Translations under genes and position numbers: made by a program
Assembly: GCA_049974865.1 (NCBI GenBank)
Contig: JBNGCX010000021.1
Span: 1 to 56,092 of the forward strand
Source of the DNA: JAGSOU01 sp049974865
Lineage (GTDB): Bacteria > Pseudomonadota > Alphaproteobacteria > Rhodobacterales > Rhodobacteraceae
Direction of reading: 5' to 3'
Length of the DNA: 56,092 nucleotides
Notes under the pieces: generated by a model
What the model was told of the DNA's origin: nothing
What the model saw: the letters and a program-made list of their open reading frames with translations, nothing else
The model's database searches: none
In this document: one piece after another, positions 24,170 to 32,660 of the stretch
Numbering within the stretch: the first letter of the stretch is position 1
Layout of the letters: each line of letters opens with the position of its first letter

Positions 24170-24882
24170 GCGGCTGGACGGCAAAGCGGTTCTGGAAAGA
24201 GGCCACGGTGGAGCCCGAATCCGGGGGATTCGGCGTGCGGCTCGATGGCCGTGCGGTCAAGACCCCCGCCAAGGCGCCGATGGTCCTGCCCACGCGGGCG
24301 CTGGCCGAGGCGGTGGCCGCCGAATGGGACGCCCAGGAAGAAAAGGTCGATCCCACCGCCATGCCCGTCACCCGCGCGGCCAACGCGGCCATCGACAAGG
24401 TGGCGGTGCAGTTCGTCGAGGTGGCCGACATGATCGCAGCCTATGGCGAGACCGACCTGCTGTGCTACCGCGCCGAGGGGCCCGAGGCCCTGGCCGCCCG
24501 CCAGTCAGAGGCCTGGGATCCGCTGCTCGACTGGGCGGAAACCGCGCTGGGCGCCCGGCTGAGGGCGACGGCCGGCGTGATGCATATTACCCAGCCCGAG
24601 GCGGCGCTCGCCGCGCTCCGCGCCCGGGTGCATGCCCTCGACCCGTTTGAGCTGACCGCGCTGCATGATCTTGTGGGATTGTCGGGCTCGCTGATCATCG
24701 GATTCGCGGCACTCAAAAACTGGTCAGATGCCGATGCTCTCTGGCATTTGTCTAGAATCGACGAGGCCTGGCAGCAGGAGCAATGGGGCTCTGACGAGGA
24801 GGCCGCCGCGGTGGCCGCGCGAAAAAAAGAAGAATTCGTCCAGGCGCTGCGCTTCTACCGACTTTCGGAAGGGGCAGAATGA
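24166..24882 (+). CDS. ATP12-family F1-ATPase assembly chaperone
   Basis: This 238-aa protein matches the ATP12 family, found in alphaproteobacteria and mitochondria, which protects the F1 alpha subunit before assembly. Visible family segments are AKRFWKEATVE, VRLDGRAVKTPAK, EWDAQEEKVDPTAMPVTRAAN (in part) and the C-terminal half with DPLLDWAE and AWQQEQWGSDEEA. It is the last gene of the crcB-rlu-HAD-ATP12 coupled run. The family supports the alphaproteobacterial assignment of the window. Confidence 0.92.
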   Translation: MSGWTAKRFWKEATVEPESGGFGVRLDGRAVKTPAKAPMVLPTRALAEAVAAEWDAQEEKVDPTAMPVTRAANAAIDKVAVQFVEVADMIAAYGETDLLCYRAEGPEALAARQSEAWDPLLDWAETALGARLRATAGVMHITQPEAALAALRARVHALDPFELTALHDLVGLSGSLIIGFAALKNWSDADALWHLSRIDEAWQQEQWGSDEEAAAVAARKKEEFVQALRFYRLSEGAE

Positions 24883-24975
24883 CAGCGCGAAGGCGCAGAT
24901 TTTGCTTGATTTTTTATCATCTGGAAAAATGCGCTGTGGAACCCCGGTGACGTTTGGTCAAAACCGACCCCGCCC

Positions 24976-24981
24976 TTGACG
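24976..24981 (+). promoter_or_regulatory. possible -35 box upstream of bztA
   Basis: TTGACG lies about 130 bases before bztA in a 227-base gap that is clearly AT-richer than the surrounding genes. No good -10 sequence is found at 16-18 bases, so the promoter is only suggested. A small CCACCC/GGGTGG hairpin (25074-25089) lies in the leader. Confidence 0.25.
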
Positions 24982-25109
24982 TTTTTGCGTGAATTTGCCC
25001 AAACTTGCGGCACTGAGGGGGACCACTGCCTTCACAGTATCACCCCTGCCCAACGGGGATGGGAAAACAGAAGCCACCCTCACGGGTGGTCCATCAGGAA
25101 GAGGTAAAC

Positions 25110-26126
25110 ATGAAAAAAACCGTATTTCTCGGCGCGCTGACCGTTGCCGGCCTGGCAGCTGGCGCTGCGGCCGCCGGCACGCTGGACGACGTCAAGGCCC
25201 GCGGCAAGCTGAACTGCGGCGTGACCACCGGCCTGGTCGGCTTCGCCGCGCCGGACGCCAATGGCGAGTGGAACGGCTTTGACGTGGGCGTGTGCCGCGC
25301 CGTGGCCGGCGCCGTGTTCGGCGACCCGACCGCCGTCGAATTCGTGCCCACCACCGGCAAGACGCGCTTCACCGCGCTGGCCTCGGGCGAAGTCGACATG
25401 CTGGCCCGCAACACCACCTGGACCTTCACCCGCGACGTCGACCTGAAGTTCGAATTCGTGGGCATCAACTACTATGACGGCCAGGGCTTCATGGTTCCCA
25501 AGGAACTGGGCGTGACCTCGGCCAAGGAACTGGACGGCGCCACCGTCTGCATCCAGACCGGCACCACCACCGAGCTGAACCTGGCGGACTTCTTCCGCTC
25601 CAACAACATCAGCTACGAGCCGGTTCCGATCGAAACCAACGCCGAGGCGCAGCAGCAGTACCTGGCCGGTGCTTGTGACGTGTACACCACCGACGCCTCC
25701 GGCCTGGCCGCGACCCGCGCCAGCTTCGAGGATCCGTCGGCCCACGTTGTGCTGCCCGAGATCATCTCGAAAGAGCCGCTGGGCCCGCTCGTCCGCCATG
25801 GCGACAACGAATGGGGCGACGTGGTCCGCTGGACTCTGAACGCCCTGATCGCCGCCGAAGAGCTTGGCGTAACCTCGGCCAATATCGACGAGCTGGCCAA
25901 GGGCACCAACAACCCGGAAATCAACCGCCTGCTGGGCAGCGAAGGCACCCTGGGCGAGATGCTGGGTCTGTCGGCCGACTGGGCCGTCAACGCCATCAAG
26001 GCCGGCGGCAACTACGGCGAGCTGTTCGAGAAGAACATCGGCGAGAACACCCCGATCGGCCTCGCGCGCGGCCTGAACGCGCAGTGGACCGAGGGTGGCC
26101 TGCTCTACGCACCGCCGTTCCGGTAA
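25110..26126 (+). CDS. bztA: periplasmic amino-acid-binding protein of a BztABCD/AapJQMP transporter
   Basis: This 338-aa precursor starts with a signal peptide (MKKTVFLGALTVAGLAAGAAAA) and continues with the solute-binding fold: KLNCGVTTGLVGFAAPD, GFDVGVCRAVA and LARNTTWTFTRDVDL. The family captures glutamate, glutamine, aspartate and asparagine with broad specificity. AGAGG before the ATG serves as ribosome site. It heads a four-gene ABC operon. A large stem-loop right after its stop probably lets it be expressed above the membrane parts. Confidence 0.95.
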   Translation: MKKTVFLGALTVAGLAAGAAAAGTLDDVKARGKLNCGVTTGLVGFAAPDANGEWNGFDVGVCRAVAGAVFGDPTAVEFVPTTGKTRFTALASGEVDMLARNTTWTFTRDVDLKFEFVGINYYDGQGFMVPKELGVTSAKELDGATVCIQTGTTTELNLADFFRSNNISYEPVPIETNAEAQQQYLAGACDVYTTDASGLAATRASFEDPSAHVVLPEIISKEPLGPLVRHGDNEWGDVVRWTLNALIAAEELGVTSANIDELAKGTNNPEINRLLGSEGTLGEMLGLSADWAVNAIKAGGNYGELFEKNIGENTPIGLARGLNAQWTEGGLLYAPPFR

Positions 26127-26138
26127 GACATTGACGTC

Positions 26139-26166
26139 GAGGGGCGCGGCCTGGTCCGCGCCCCTC
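26139..26166 (+). promoter_or_regulatory. stem-loop between bztA and bztB
   Basis: GAGGGGCGCGG pairs perfectly with CCGCGCCCCTC (11 bp) and is followed by CTCCTTTTC. This position and structure fit a partial terminator or 3'-end stabiliser that keeps binding-protein mRNA in excess over permease mRNA, as in many binding-protein operons. Confidence 0.65.
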
Positions 26167-26260
26167 CTCCTTTTCAGGACCAACAACAAAAACACCTGGG
26201 CACGAAGAGCGCACCGAAGAAAGCGCCGGAGGCAAAGTCCAGGGGCTACGGGGAACTCCC

Positions 26261-27517
26261 ATGACGACATTTACCGACCCTCCCAAGGAGTCGTTTCGTC
26301 TCAGCATGCTGATCTACGACACCCGGTATCGCTCCATGACCATCCAGGTCGTGGCGCTGATCGGGTTCATGCTGGCGGCGGCCTGGCTGATCAACAACAC
26401 CATCCAGAACCTCAACGCGCTGGGCAAACCCATCGATTTCGGGTTTTTCACAGAACCGGCCAGCTATGACATCAACCAGCGCCTGATCGAGTACGACTCG
26501 CGCGACAGCCACCTCAGGGCCTCCTTCGTGGGGCTGCTGAACACGCTGCTGGTCGCCGTGATGGGCTGCGCGCTGGCCACGGTCGTGGGCGTTGTGATCG
26601 GCGTGCTGCGCCTGTCCAAAAACTGGCTCGTGGCGCGAATCATGACCGTCTATGTCGAGACCTTCCGCAACGTGCCCGTGCTGCTGTGGATCGTGTTCTT
26701 CATGGCCATGCTGATCGAGACCCTGCCGGCACCGCGTGCCTTCCGGGGCGAGAATCCCGACGCCTCGATGTGGCTGGGCGATTCCATTGCGGTGACCAAT
26801 CGCGGCGTCTATGTGCCGGAACCGCTGTTCAGCCGCAGCCTGGGCGACCTATCGGTCTTCGGCGCCTTCAACATCAGCATCGACCTGATAGCGATCCTGC
26901 TGGTGCTGGCGGGCGGGCTGTTCGCGTCGGGCCTGATCAAGAAGCGCGCCGACCGCATCCAGGAGGCAACCGGCGACCGCCCGACCACATGGTATCTGCG
27001 CCTCGGCGTGGTGACCGTGCCGCTGATCGTGCTGCTGGTGCTGCTGGGCTTCCATCTTGGCTATCCGGCGCTCAAGGGCTTCAACTTCCAGGGTGGGGTC
27101 CACATGCGAAACTCGCTGCTGGCGCTGTGGCTGGCGCTGAGCTTCTACACCGCCGCCTTCATCGCCGAGATCGTGCGCGCCGGCATCCTGGCCATCTCCA
27201 GGGGCCAGACCGAGGCCGCCGCGGCCCTGGGCCTGCGCCAGAACCGGATCATGAACCTGGTGATCCTGCCGCAGGCGCTGCGGGTGATCATCCCGCCGCT
27301 GATCTCGCAATACCTGAACCTGACCAAGAACTCGTCGCTGGCGATCGCCGTGGGCTACATGGACATCACCGGCACGCTGGGCGGGATCACCATGAACCAG
27401 ACCGGGCGCGAGCTGGAATGCGTGCTGCTACTGATGCTGGTCTACCTGACCATCTCGCTTCTGATCTCGCTGGTCATGAACTGGTACAACGAACGCGTCA
27501 AACTGGTGGAGCGGTAA
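26261..27517 (+). CDS. bztB: amino-acid ABC transporter permease, BztB/AapQ type
   Basis: This 418-aa inner-membrane permease has an N-terminal segment plus the HisM-type transport domain. The EAA-like loop AISRGQTEAAAALGLRQNRIMNLVILPQALR (in part) contacts the ATPase. The family-typical large insertion between the first and later helices (about residues 150-240) is present. It pairs with bztC to make the heterodimeric channel. The bztC gene begins one base after its stop. Confidence 0.95.
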   Translation: MTTFTDPPKESFRLSMLIYDTRYRSMTIQVVALIGFMLAAAWLINNTIQNLNALGKPIDFGFFTEPASYDINQRLIEYDSRDSHLRASFVGLLNTLLVAVMGCALATVVGVVIGVLRLSKNWLVARIMTVYVETFRNVPVLLWIVFFMAMLIETLPAPRAFRGENPDASMWLGDSIAVTNRGVYVPEPLFSRSLGDLSVFGAFNISIDLIAILLVLAGGLFASGLIKKRADRIQEATGDRPTTWYLRLGVVTVPLIVLLVLLGFHLGYPALKGFNFQGGVHMRNSLLALWLALSFYTAAFIAEIVRAGILAISRGQTEAAAALGLRQNRIMNLVILPQALRVIIPPLISQYLNLTKNSSLAIAVGYMDITGTLGGITMNQTGRELECVLLLMLVYLTISLLISLVMNWYNERVKLVER

Positions 27518-27518
27518 G

Positions 27519-28820
27519 ATGGCAGATGTTTCCTTTGTCCGCACCGAAATGCTGCCTGAAAAGGCGCCGCCCGCCACGTCGGTGGGCCTGATCGGCTGGA
27601 TGCGCGAAAACATGTTCTCGGGCTGGTTCAACTCGATCCTGACCCTGTGTTCCCTGGCCTTCATCTACTACGTGCTGGCCAGCATCCTGCCCTGGGTCTT
27701 CCAGTCGAGCTGGACGGCGAATTCGTTGAACGAATGCCGCGAAGCGATCGGCGCCGCCTATGGCGAAGGCACCAGCGGCGCCTGCTGGGCGGTGATCCGC
27801 GAGCGCTACCTGCAGCTGATCTACGGCTTCTACCCCGATCACCTGTACTGGCGCCCGAACCTGGCCTTCGTGCTCACGCTGGCGGCGCTGGCGCCCATCC
27901 TGTTCTCGTCGCTGCCGCGCAAGATGTTGTGGCTGGCGGTCATCGCGCCCTTCGCTGTGCCGTGGCTGATGTGGGGCGGAACGATCTGGACGCCGGTTTC
28001 GGCGGCGCTGGGCTTCGTGCTGGGCTATGTGACCTTCTCCGTGGTCTCCCGCGTGAACGGAAGCCTGACGGCGATCGTCGCCGCCATCCTGGTGCCGGTC
28101 CTGTGGTGGCTCTTTGCCGCGGGTTCCTTCGCCCAGGCGGTGAACGGTATCCTGCCCATCGGGATCGAGCCGGTCGAAAGCCGGAATTTCGGCGGCTTCA
28201 TGCTGTCGATCACCATCGGACTGACCGGCATCGTCTGCTCGCTGCCCATCGGCATCGTGCTGGCGCTGGGGCGGCAGTCGAACCTGCTGATCGTGCGCTC
28301 GCTGTGCATCGGCTTCATCGAGTTCATCCGCGGCGTGCCGCTGATCACGCTGCTGTTCGTGGCCTCGACGCTGCTGAACATCTTCATGCCGCCGGGCACC
28401 GATTTCGACATCATCCTGCGGGTGATGATCATGGTGACGCTGTTCGCGTCGGCCTACATGGCCGAGGTGATCCGCGGCGGGCTTGCCGCCCTGCCAAAGG
28501 GCCAGTACGAGGCGGCCGACTCGCTGGGGCTGGACTACTGGAAGGCGCAGCGGCTGATTATCATGCCGCAGGCGCTGAAGATCTCGATCCCCGGGATCGT
28601 GTCGACCTTCATCGGGATGTTCAAGGACACCACGCTGGTGTCGATCATCGGCCTGCTGGACCCGCTGGGCCTGTCCAATGCCATCCGGGCAGACGCGAAC
28701 TGGAACGGCATCGTGTGGGAGCTCTACGGCTTCATCGCGCTGATGTTCTTCATCTTCTGCTTCTCCATGTCCCGCTATTCCATGTACCTGGAGCGCAAGC
28801 TTCAGACTGGTCACCGTTAA
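27519..28820 (+). CDS. bztC: amino-acid ABC transporter permease, BztC/AapM type
   Basis: This 433-aa permease has about eight hydrophobic segments, with the EAA loop ALPKGQYEAADSLGLDYWKA near residue 325. It forms the second half of the membrane channel with bztB. The long N-terminal portion with extra helices matches AapM/BztC rather than short HisQ-type permeases. Its stop lies 12 bases before bztD, which has AAGGAG before the ATG. Confidence 0.95.
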   Translation: MADVSFVRTEMLPEKAPPATSVGLIGWMRENMFSGWFNSILTLCSLAFIYYVLASILPWVFQSSWTANSLNECREAIGAAYGEGTSGACWAVIRERYLQLIYGFYPDHLYWRPNLAFVLTLAALAPILFSSLPRKMLWLAVIAPFAVPWLMWGGTIWTPVSAALGFVLGYVTFSVVSRVNGSLTAIVAAILVPVLWWLFAAGSFAQAVNGILPIGIEPVESRNFGGFMLSITIGLTGIVCSLPIGIVLALGRQSNLLIVRSLCIGFIEFIRGVPLITLLFVASTLLNIFMPPGTDFDIILRVMIMVTLFASAYMAEVIRGGLAALPKGQYEAADSLGLDYWKAQRLIIMPQALKISIPGIVSTFIGMFKDTTLVSIIGLLDPLGLSNAIRADANWNGIVWELYGFIALMFFIFCFSMSRYSMYLERKLQTGHR

Positions 28821-28832
28821 GGAGTTCACAAC

Positions 28833-29624
28833 ATGTCTGAACTTGCCATCGACCGCGAAATCGACCGCTCGAAAATGAACGTGAGCGACGAGATCGCCAT
28901 CCAGATCACCAACATGAACAAGTGGTACGGGGCCTTCCACGTGCTGCGCGACATCGACCTGACGGTCAACCAGGGCGAGCGCATCGTCATCGCCGGCCCG
29001 TCGGGCTCGGGCAAGTCGACGCTGATCCGCTGCCTGAACGCGCTGGAAGAGCACCAGTCGGGCCAGATCGTCGTCGACGGGACCGAGCTGACCTCGGACC
29101 TGAAGAACATCGACAAGATCCGCTCCGAGGTCGGGATGGTGTTCCAGCACTTCAACCTGTTCCCGCATCTGACCATCCTGGAGAACTGCACGCTGGCGCC
29201 GATCTGGGTGCGCAAGGTCCCCCGCAAGGAGGCCGAGGAAACGGCGATGCACTTCCTGGAAAAGGTCAAGATCCCCGAACAGGCGCACAAGTATCCCGGC
29301 CAGCTCTCGGGCGGTCAGCAGCAGCGGGTGGCCATCGCGCGGAGCCTTTGCATGAAGCCGCGGATCATGCTGTTCGACGAGCCGACCTCGGCGCTGGACC
29401 CCGAGATGATCAAGGAGGTGCTCGACACCATGATCGAGCTGGCGCATGAGGGCATGACAATGCTCTGCGTCACGCACGAGATGGGCTTTGCCCGCCAGGT
29501 GGCCAACCGGGTAATCTTCATGGACCAGGGCCAGATTGTGGAGCAAAACGAGCCCGAAGAGTTCTTCAACAACCCGAAGAGCGACCGGACCAAGCTGTTC
29601 CTCAGCCAGATCCTCGGGCACTGA
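28833..29624 (+). CDS. bztD: amino-acid ABC transporter ATPase, BztD/AapP type
   Basis: This 263-aa ATPase has Walker A GPSGSGKSTL, Q-loop GMVFQHFNLFPH, signature LSGGQQQRVAIAR, Walker B IMLFDEPTSALD and the H-loop His in CVTHEMGFA. It drives uptake through bztB/bztC. The N-terminus carries about 25 extra residues before the core. A clear terminator 27 bases after its stop closes the operon. Confidence 0.96.
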   Translation: MSELAIDREIDRSKMNVSDEIAIQITNMNKWYGAFHVLRDIDLTVNQGERIVIAGPSGSGKSTLIRCLNALEEHQSGQIVVDGTELTSDLKNIDKIRSEVGMVFQHFNLFPHLTILENCTLAPIWVRKVPRKEAEETAMHFLEKVKIPEQAHKYPGQLSGGQQQRVAIARSLCMKPRIMLFDEPTSALDPEMIKEVLDTMIELAHEGMTMLCVTHEMGFARQVANRVIFMDQGQIVEQNEPEEFFNNPKSDRTKLFLSQILGH

Positions 29625-29650
29625 CGCGATAAGCGTTCATGACCGCGATG

Positions 29651-29679
29651 AACCCCGGGCCGGCAGGCTCGGGGTTTTT
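29651..29679 (+). terminator. terminator of the bzt operon
   Basis: AACCCCGGGCC pairs with GGCTCGGGGTT (one G-T wobble) over a GGCA loop and runs into TTTC. Confidence 0.8.
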
Positions 29680-29799
29680 CCTGTTCTGGAGCTTTGGCGC
29701 CTGTGGCCGGGGTGGATTGAAGAGGGCAGCGGCCGCCGGTGGTGGGCGCTGCCCGGCGTAAACGCCGGGCGGGCGGCCTGACCAGCGCCTCGCCCGCCC

Positions 29800-30303
29800 C
29801 TATTCCAGATCCCGCGGCACGATGAAATCCACCACCTGCCCGGTGCCGAAACGAACCTCGGCCCAGTCCCGGGCCTCGAAATCCGCCACCAGCGCGGAAC
29901 AGGTCGGGTAGGTGGCGAAGCGCGGGTGCGCCGGAGGCTTGGCCAGCAGCTGCGCGGCGAATTCGGCGATGCCCGGATTGTGCCCCAGCATCATGACCGG
30001 GCTGGCGGCGCAATCGTGCAGCGCGGCCAGCATGCGATCGGCCGAGGCGTGGTAGAGCCCCGGCTCGCGCCGCATCACGGTGTGTTCGGGAAAGGCCGGC
30101 GCCATGCGTTCCCAGGTTTCCAGCGTGCGGCGCGCGGTGGAACTGACCACCTCGGCCGGCACATGCCCCCGCTCAACCAGCCATTTCGCGATCGCCACGG
30201 CGGCGCGCTGGCCGCGCTTGTTCAGCACCCGGTCGTGGTCGTCCTGCAGCGGATCGTCCCAACCGGACTTGGCATGGCGGATCAGGATCAGGCGCAGGGT
30301 CAT
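29800..30303 (-). CDS. sixA: histidine phosphatase, SixA-like
   Basis: This 167-aa protein has the histidine-phosphatase motif near the N-terminus, LILIRHAKSGWDD, with the catalytic His10 and Arg9, and the second His in MMLGHNPGIAEFA. SixA removes phosphate from phospho-His on phosphotransfer proteins; in E. coli its relevant target is the nitrogen PTS protein NPr. The start at 30303 is chosen because the motif normally begins at residues 7-10. The stop of the upstream ferredoxin-like gene overlaps it by 4 bases (ATGA), so the two are coupled. Confidence 0.88.
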   Translation of the reverse strand: MTLRLILIRHAKSGWDDPLQDDHDRVLNKRGQRAAVAIAKWLVERGHVPAEVVSSTARRTLETWERMAPAFPEHTVMRREPGLYHASADRMLAALHDCAASPVMMLGHNPGIAEFAAQLLAKPPAHPRFATYPTCSALVADFEARDWAEVRFGTGQVVDFIVPRDLE

Positions 30304-30953
30304 CTGTGGAAGGCAGCCATGTGGAACGCGGATTGCTCGGGCATCCTGCCATAGGATTTGCTGACGGGACAGGCACATCGTACCCGGCACCCGCCGTTCA
30401 GGCAGGCTGCGCCCTCGGCCAAGTCGAGGAAGGCATGGCAGGCAGGCACGTCATATCCCTTGGCCCCCAGCGCGCCCACGGGGCAGGCGCCGAGGCAGGG
30501 CTTGCCGGCGCAGGTGTCGCAGGGGCAGGCGGGGGCGGCGGGCAGTTCCAGCCACTCATCCAGCGCCAGCGCGCCGCGCCAAGAGGCCATCAACCCGGCC
30601 TTTGCATGCACCAGCAGGCCCACCGGCGAGGCCCAGGCGTGGCCCGAGCGCAGGGCCCAGTCGTAGAAAGGCAGCCATGGCGGGCCGGTGAAGGGGAACA
30701 GCGGCGTGGCCCCGGTCTCTTCGGCCAGCACACCGATGGCCCGGGTCGACCAGCGGTCCAGCGGGTCGGGCGCGCCGTCGCGGAATTCCGGCTGGGCCGA
30801 GACATGCGGCCAGAAGCCCGGCTCGCGCGGGCCGAGCAGCACCAGCGTGGCGCAGCCTTCGGGCGTGCCGTCCCCGGGGCTGGGGTGAAAGGCGCCGAAA
30901 ACCTCGAGGGCGCTGCGGGCGGCCAGCGCGTCGATCTCGGCCAGCCCGGGCAC
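30300..30953 (-). CDS. ferredoxin-like iron-sulfur protein
   Basis: This 217-aa protein has a C-terminal iron-sulfur motif CDTCAGKPCLGACPVGAL near residues 143-160, followed by CHAFLD, CLNGGCRVRCACPV. The first group resembles a 4Fe-4S CxxCxxxPCxxxCP pattern as in epoxyqueuosine reductase QueG, but the protein is shorter and lacks the cobalamin domain. No transmembrane segment is seen. Function is unknown; it may be an electron carrier or a reductase fragment. It lies between argB (3-base gap) and the sixA-like gene with a 4-base overlap to the latter. Confidence 0.7.
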   Translation of the reverse strand: MPGLAEIDALAARSALEVFGAFHPSPGDGTPEGCATLVLLGPREPGFWPHVSAQPEFRDGAPDPLDRWSTRAIGVLAEETGATPLFPFTGPPWLPFYDWALRSGHAWASPVGLLVHAKAGLMASWRGALALDEWLELPAAPACPCDTCAGKPCLGACPVGALGAKGYDVPACHAFLDLAEGAACLNGGCRVRCACPVSKSYGRMPEQSAFHMAAFHR

Positions 30954-30956
30954 GGC

Positions 30957-31829
30957 TCAGCGCGGCGCCCGGATCAGCGAGCCCGCGCCGTGTTCGGTGA
31001 ACAGCTCCAGCAGGCAGGCATTGGGGGCGCGGCCGTCGAGGATCACCACCGCGCGCACGCCCCCCTCGATCGCGTTGAGCGCGGTCTCGGTCTTGGGGAT
31101 CATGCCGCCGGCGATAACGCCCCGGGCCGTCATGTCGCGGATCTGTTCGGGCGTCAGCTCGGTCACCACCTCGCCGGTTTCGTCCTTGACGCCGGCCACG
31201 TCGGTGAGCAGCAGCAGCCGGTCGGCCTTCAGCGCGGCGGCGACGGCGCCGGCGGCGATGTCACCGTTGATGTTGAAGGTCTCGCCGTGGCGGCCTGCTC
31301 CCAGCGGCGCCACCACCGGGATCATCTCGGCCGCGAAAAGCTGGCGCAGGACGGCCGGATTCACCTCGGACGGCGTGCCCACGAAGCCCAGGGCCGGGTC
31401 GGTCTGGTCGCAAATCATCAGGTTGGCATCCTTGCCCGACAGGCCGACGGCCTTGCCACCCTGATCGTTGATCGCCTGCACGATGCGCTTGTTCACGAGC
31501 CCCGACAGCACCATCTCGACCACCTTGACGGTGGCGGCGTCGGTGACGCGCTTGCCGTTCACGAATTCCGACTGGATGTCGAGCTTGGCCAGCATCTCGT
31601 TGATCATCGGGCCGCCGCCATGCACGACCACCGGGTTCACCCCCACCTGCCGCATCAGCACGATGTCGCGGGCGAAGCTGGCCATCTCGTCGTCGTCGCC
31701 CATGGCGTGGCCGCCGAACTTGATGACGACGGTCGCGCCTTCGTAGCGTTGCAGGTAGGGGAGCGCCTCGGAGAGGGTCCGGGCGGTGGCGATCCAGTCG
31801 CGGTTCATGGCGGTCTGCTTTTTCATCAT
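30957..31829 (-). CDS. argB: acetylglutamate kinase
   Basis: ArgB phosphorylates N-acetylglutamate, the second step of arginine synthesis. The 290-aa product shows VVIKFGGHAMG, the VVVHGGGPMINEML glycine loop, and GDIAAGAVAAAL with LTDVAGVKD. It has about 30 residues, including a likely helix (NRDWIATARTLSEALPYLQRY), before the kinase core, as in hexameric arginine-inhibited enzymes. Feedback inhibition is therefore likely. The ATG at 31829 has AAGGA six bases upstream; a second ATG follows at once. Confidence 0.95.
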   Translation of the reverse strand: MMKKQTAMNRDWIATARTLSEALPYLQRYEGATVVIKFGGHAMGDDDEMASFARDIVLMRQVGVNPVVVHGGGPMINEMLAKLDIQSEFVNGKRVTDAATVKVVEMVLSGLVNKRIVQAINDQGGKAVGLSGKDANLMICDQTDPALGFVGTPSEVNPAVLRQLFAAEMIPVVAPLGAGRHGETFNINGDIAAGAVAAALKADRLLLLTDVAGVKDETGEVVTELTPEQIRDMTARGVIAGGMIPKTETALNAIEGGVRAVVILDGRAPNACLLELFTEHGAGSLIRAPR

Positions 31830-31945
31830 GTCGTGTCCTTGGGGCCAGTTGGTAAACCGGCGCCGCGGATGCGGCAAGAGCTTACCGTTGCCCCCTCCCT
31901 GGCCCTCCCCTCGGGGGGAGGGAAGGCCGTGGCCGGCCGCCCCCG

Positions 31946-32599
31946 TTATTCCAGCGTGGCGATGATGGCGCGCAGCGTGGCGATGCCGTCGCCCTTTTCC
32001 GACGAGGTCGCCACGATCTCGGGGAAGGCGGCGGGGTGTTTGGCGAGGGCCTTGCGCACCTGGTCCAGAACCCTTTCGCGGTCCTTCGCCTTCACCTTGT
32101 CGGATTTGGTCAGCACCACCTGGAAGGGCACGGCGGCCTGGTCGAGCAGGGCGAGGATCTCTTCGTCGACCTTCTTGATGCCGTGGCGGTGATCGATCAG
32201 CACGAAGGCACGGCGCAGAGTCTGGCGCCCCTGCAGATAGGCCTTGAGCAGGCGCTGCCATTTCTCGACCACAGCCACCGGCGCCTCGGCGTAGCCGTAG
32301 CCGGGCAGGTCGACCAGGTAATGGCTGTCGCCGCAGGTGAAATAGTTGATCTCCTGCGTGCGGCCCGGCGTGTTGGAGGCCCGCGCCAGCCCCTTGCGCC
32401 CGGTCAGCGCATTGATCAGGCTGGACTTTCCGACGTTGGAGCGACCAGCGAAACAGACCTCCAACCGGTCGGCGGGCGGCAGCCCGTCCATCGCGACCAC
32501 TCCCTTCAGGAAATCGGTTTCGCCGGCGAAAAGCTTGCGCCCCTTTTCACGGGCGTATTCATCGGGCTCCTCGGCCAGCGGGAAGGCGAGGCCGGTCAT
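31946..32599 (-). CDS. engB: ribosome-biogenesis GTPase EngB/YsxC
   Basis: This 217-aa GTPase shows G1 GRSNVGKSSLIN near residue 52, G2/G3 TPGRTQEINYF and DLPGYGYAEAP, and G4 TKSDK. EngB works in late 50S subunit assembly. It is on the minus strand after yidC (61-base gap) and before argB, a common order in Rhodobacterales. The 116-base gap to argB shows no gene. Confidence 0.95.
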   Translation of the reverse strand: MTGLAFPLAEEPDEYAREKGRKLFAGETDFLKGVVAMDGLPPADRLEVCFAGRSNVGKSSLINALTGRKGLARASNTPGRTQEINYFTCGDSHYLVDLPGYGYAEAPVAVVEKWQRLLKAYLQGRQTLRRAFVLIDHRHGIKKVDEEILALLDQAAVPFQVVLTKSDKVKAKDRERVLDQVRKALAKHPAAFPEIVATSSEKGDGIATLRAIIATLE

Positions 32600-32660
32600 C
32601 GCGACCGGCCCTTGCCGCGCAACGCGCTCGGGCGCTGCCCTGTGGGGATGCGCCGCGCGG

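Noticed and set aside
27498..29621. 707-codon minus-strand frame opposite bztC and bztD
   Set aside because: Composition is His/Arg/Gln/Asp-rich and no domain is seen; the + strand genes are well supported.
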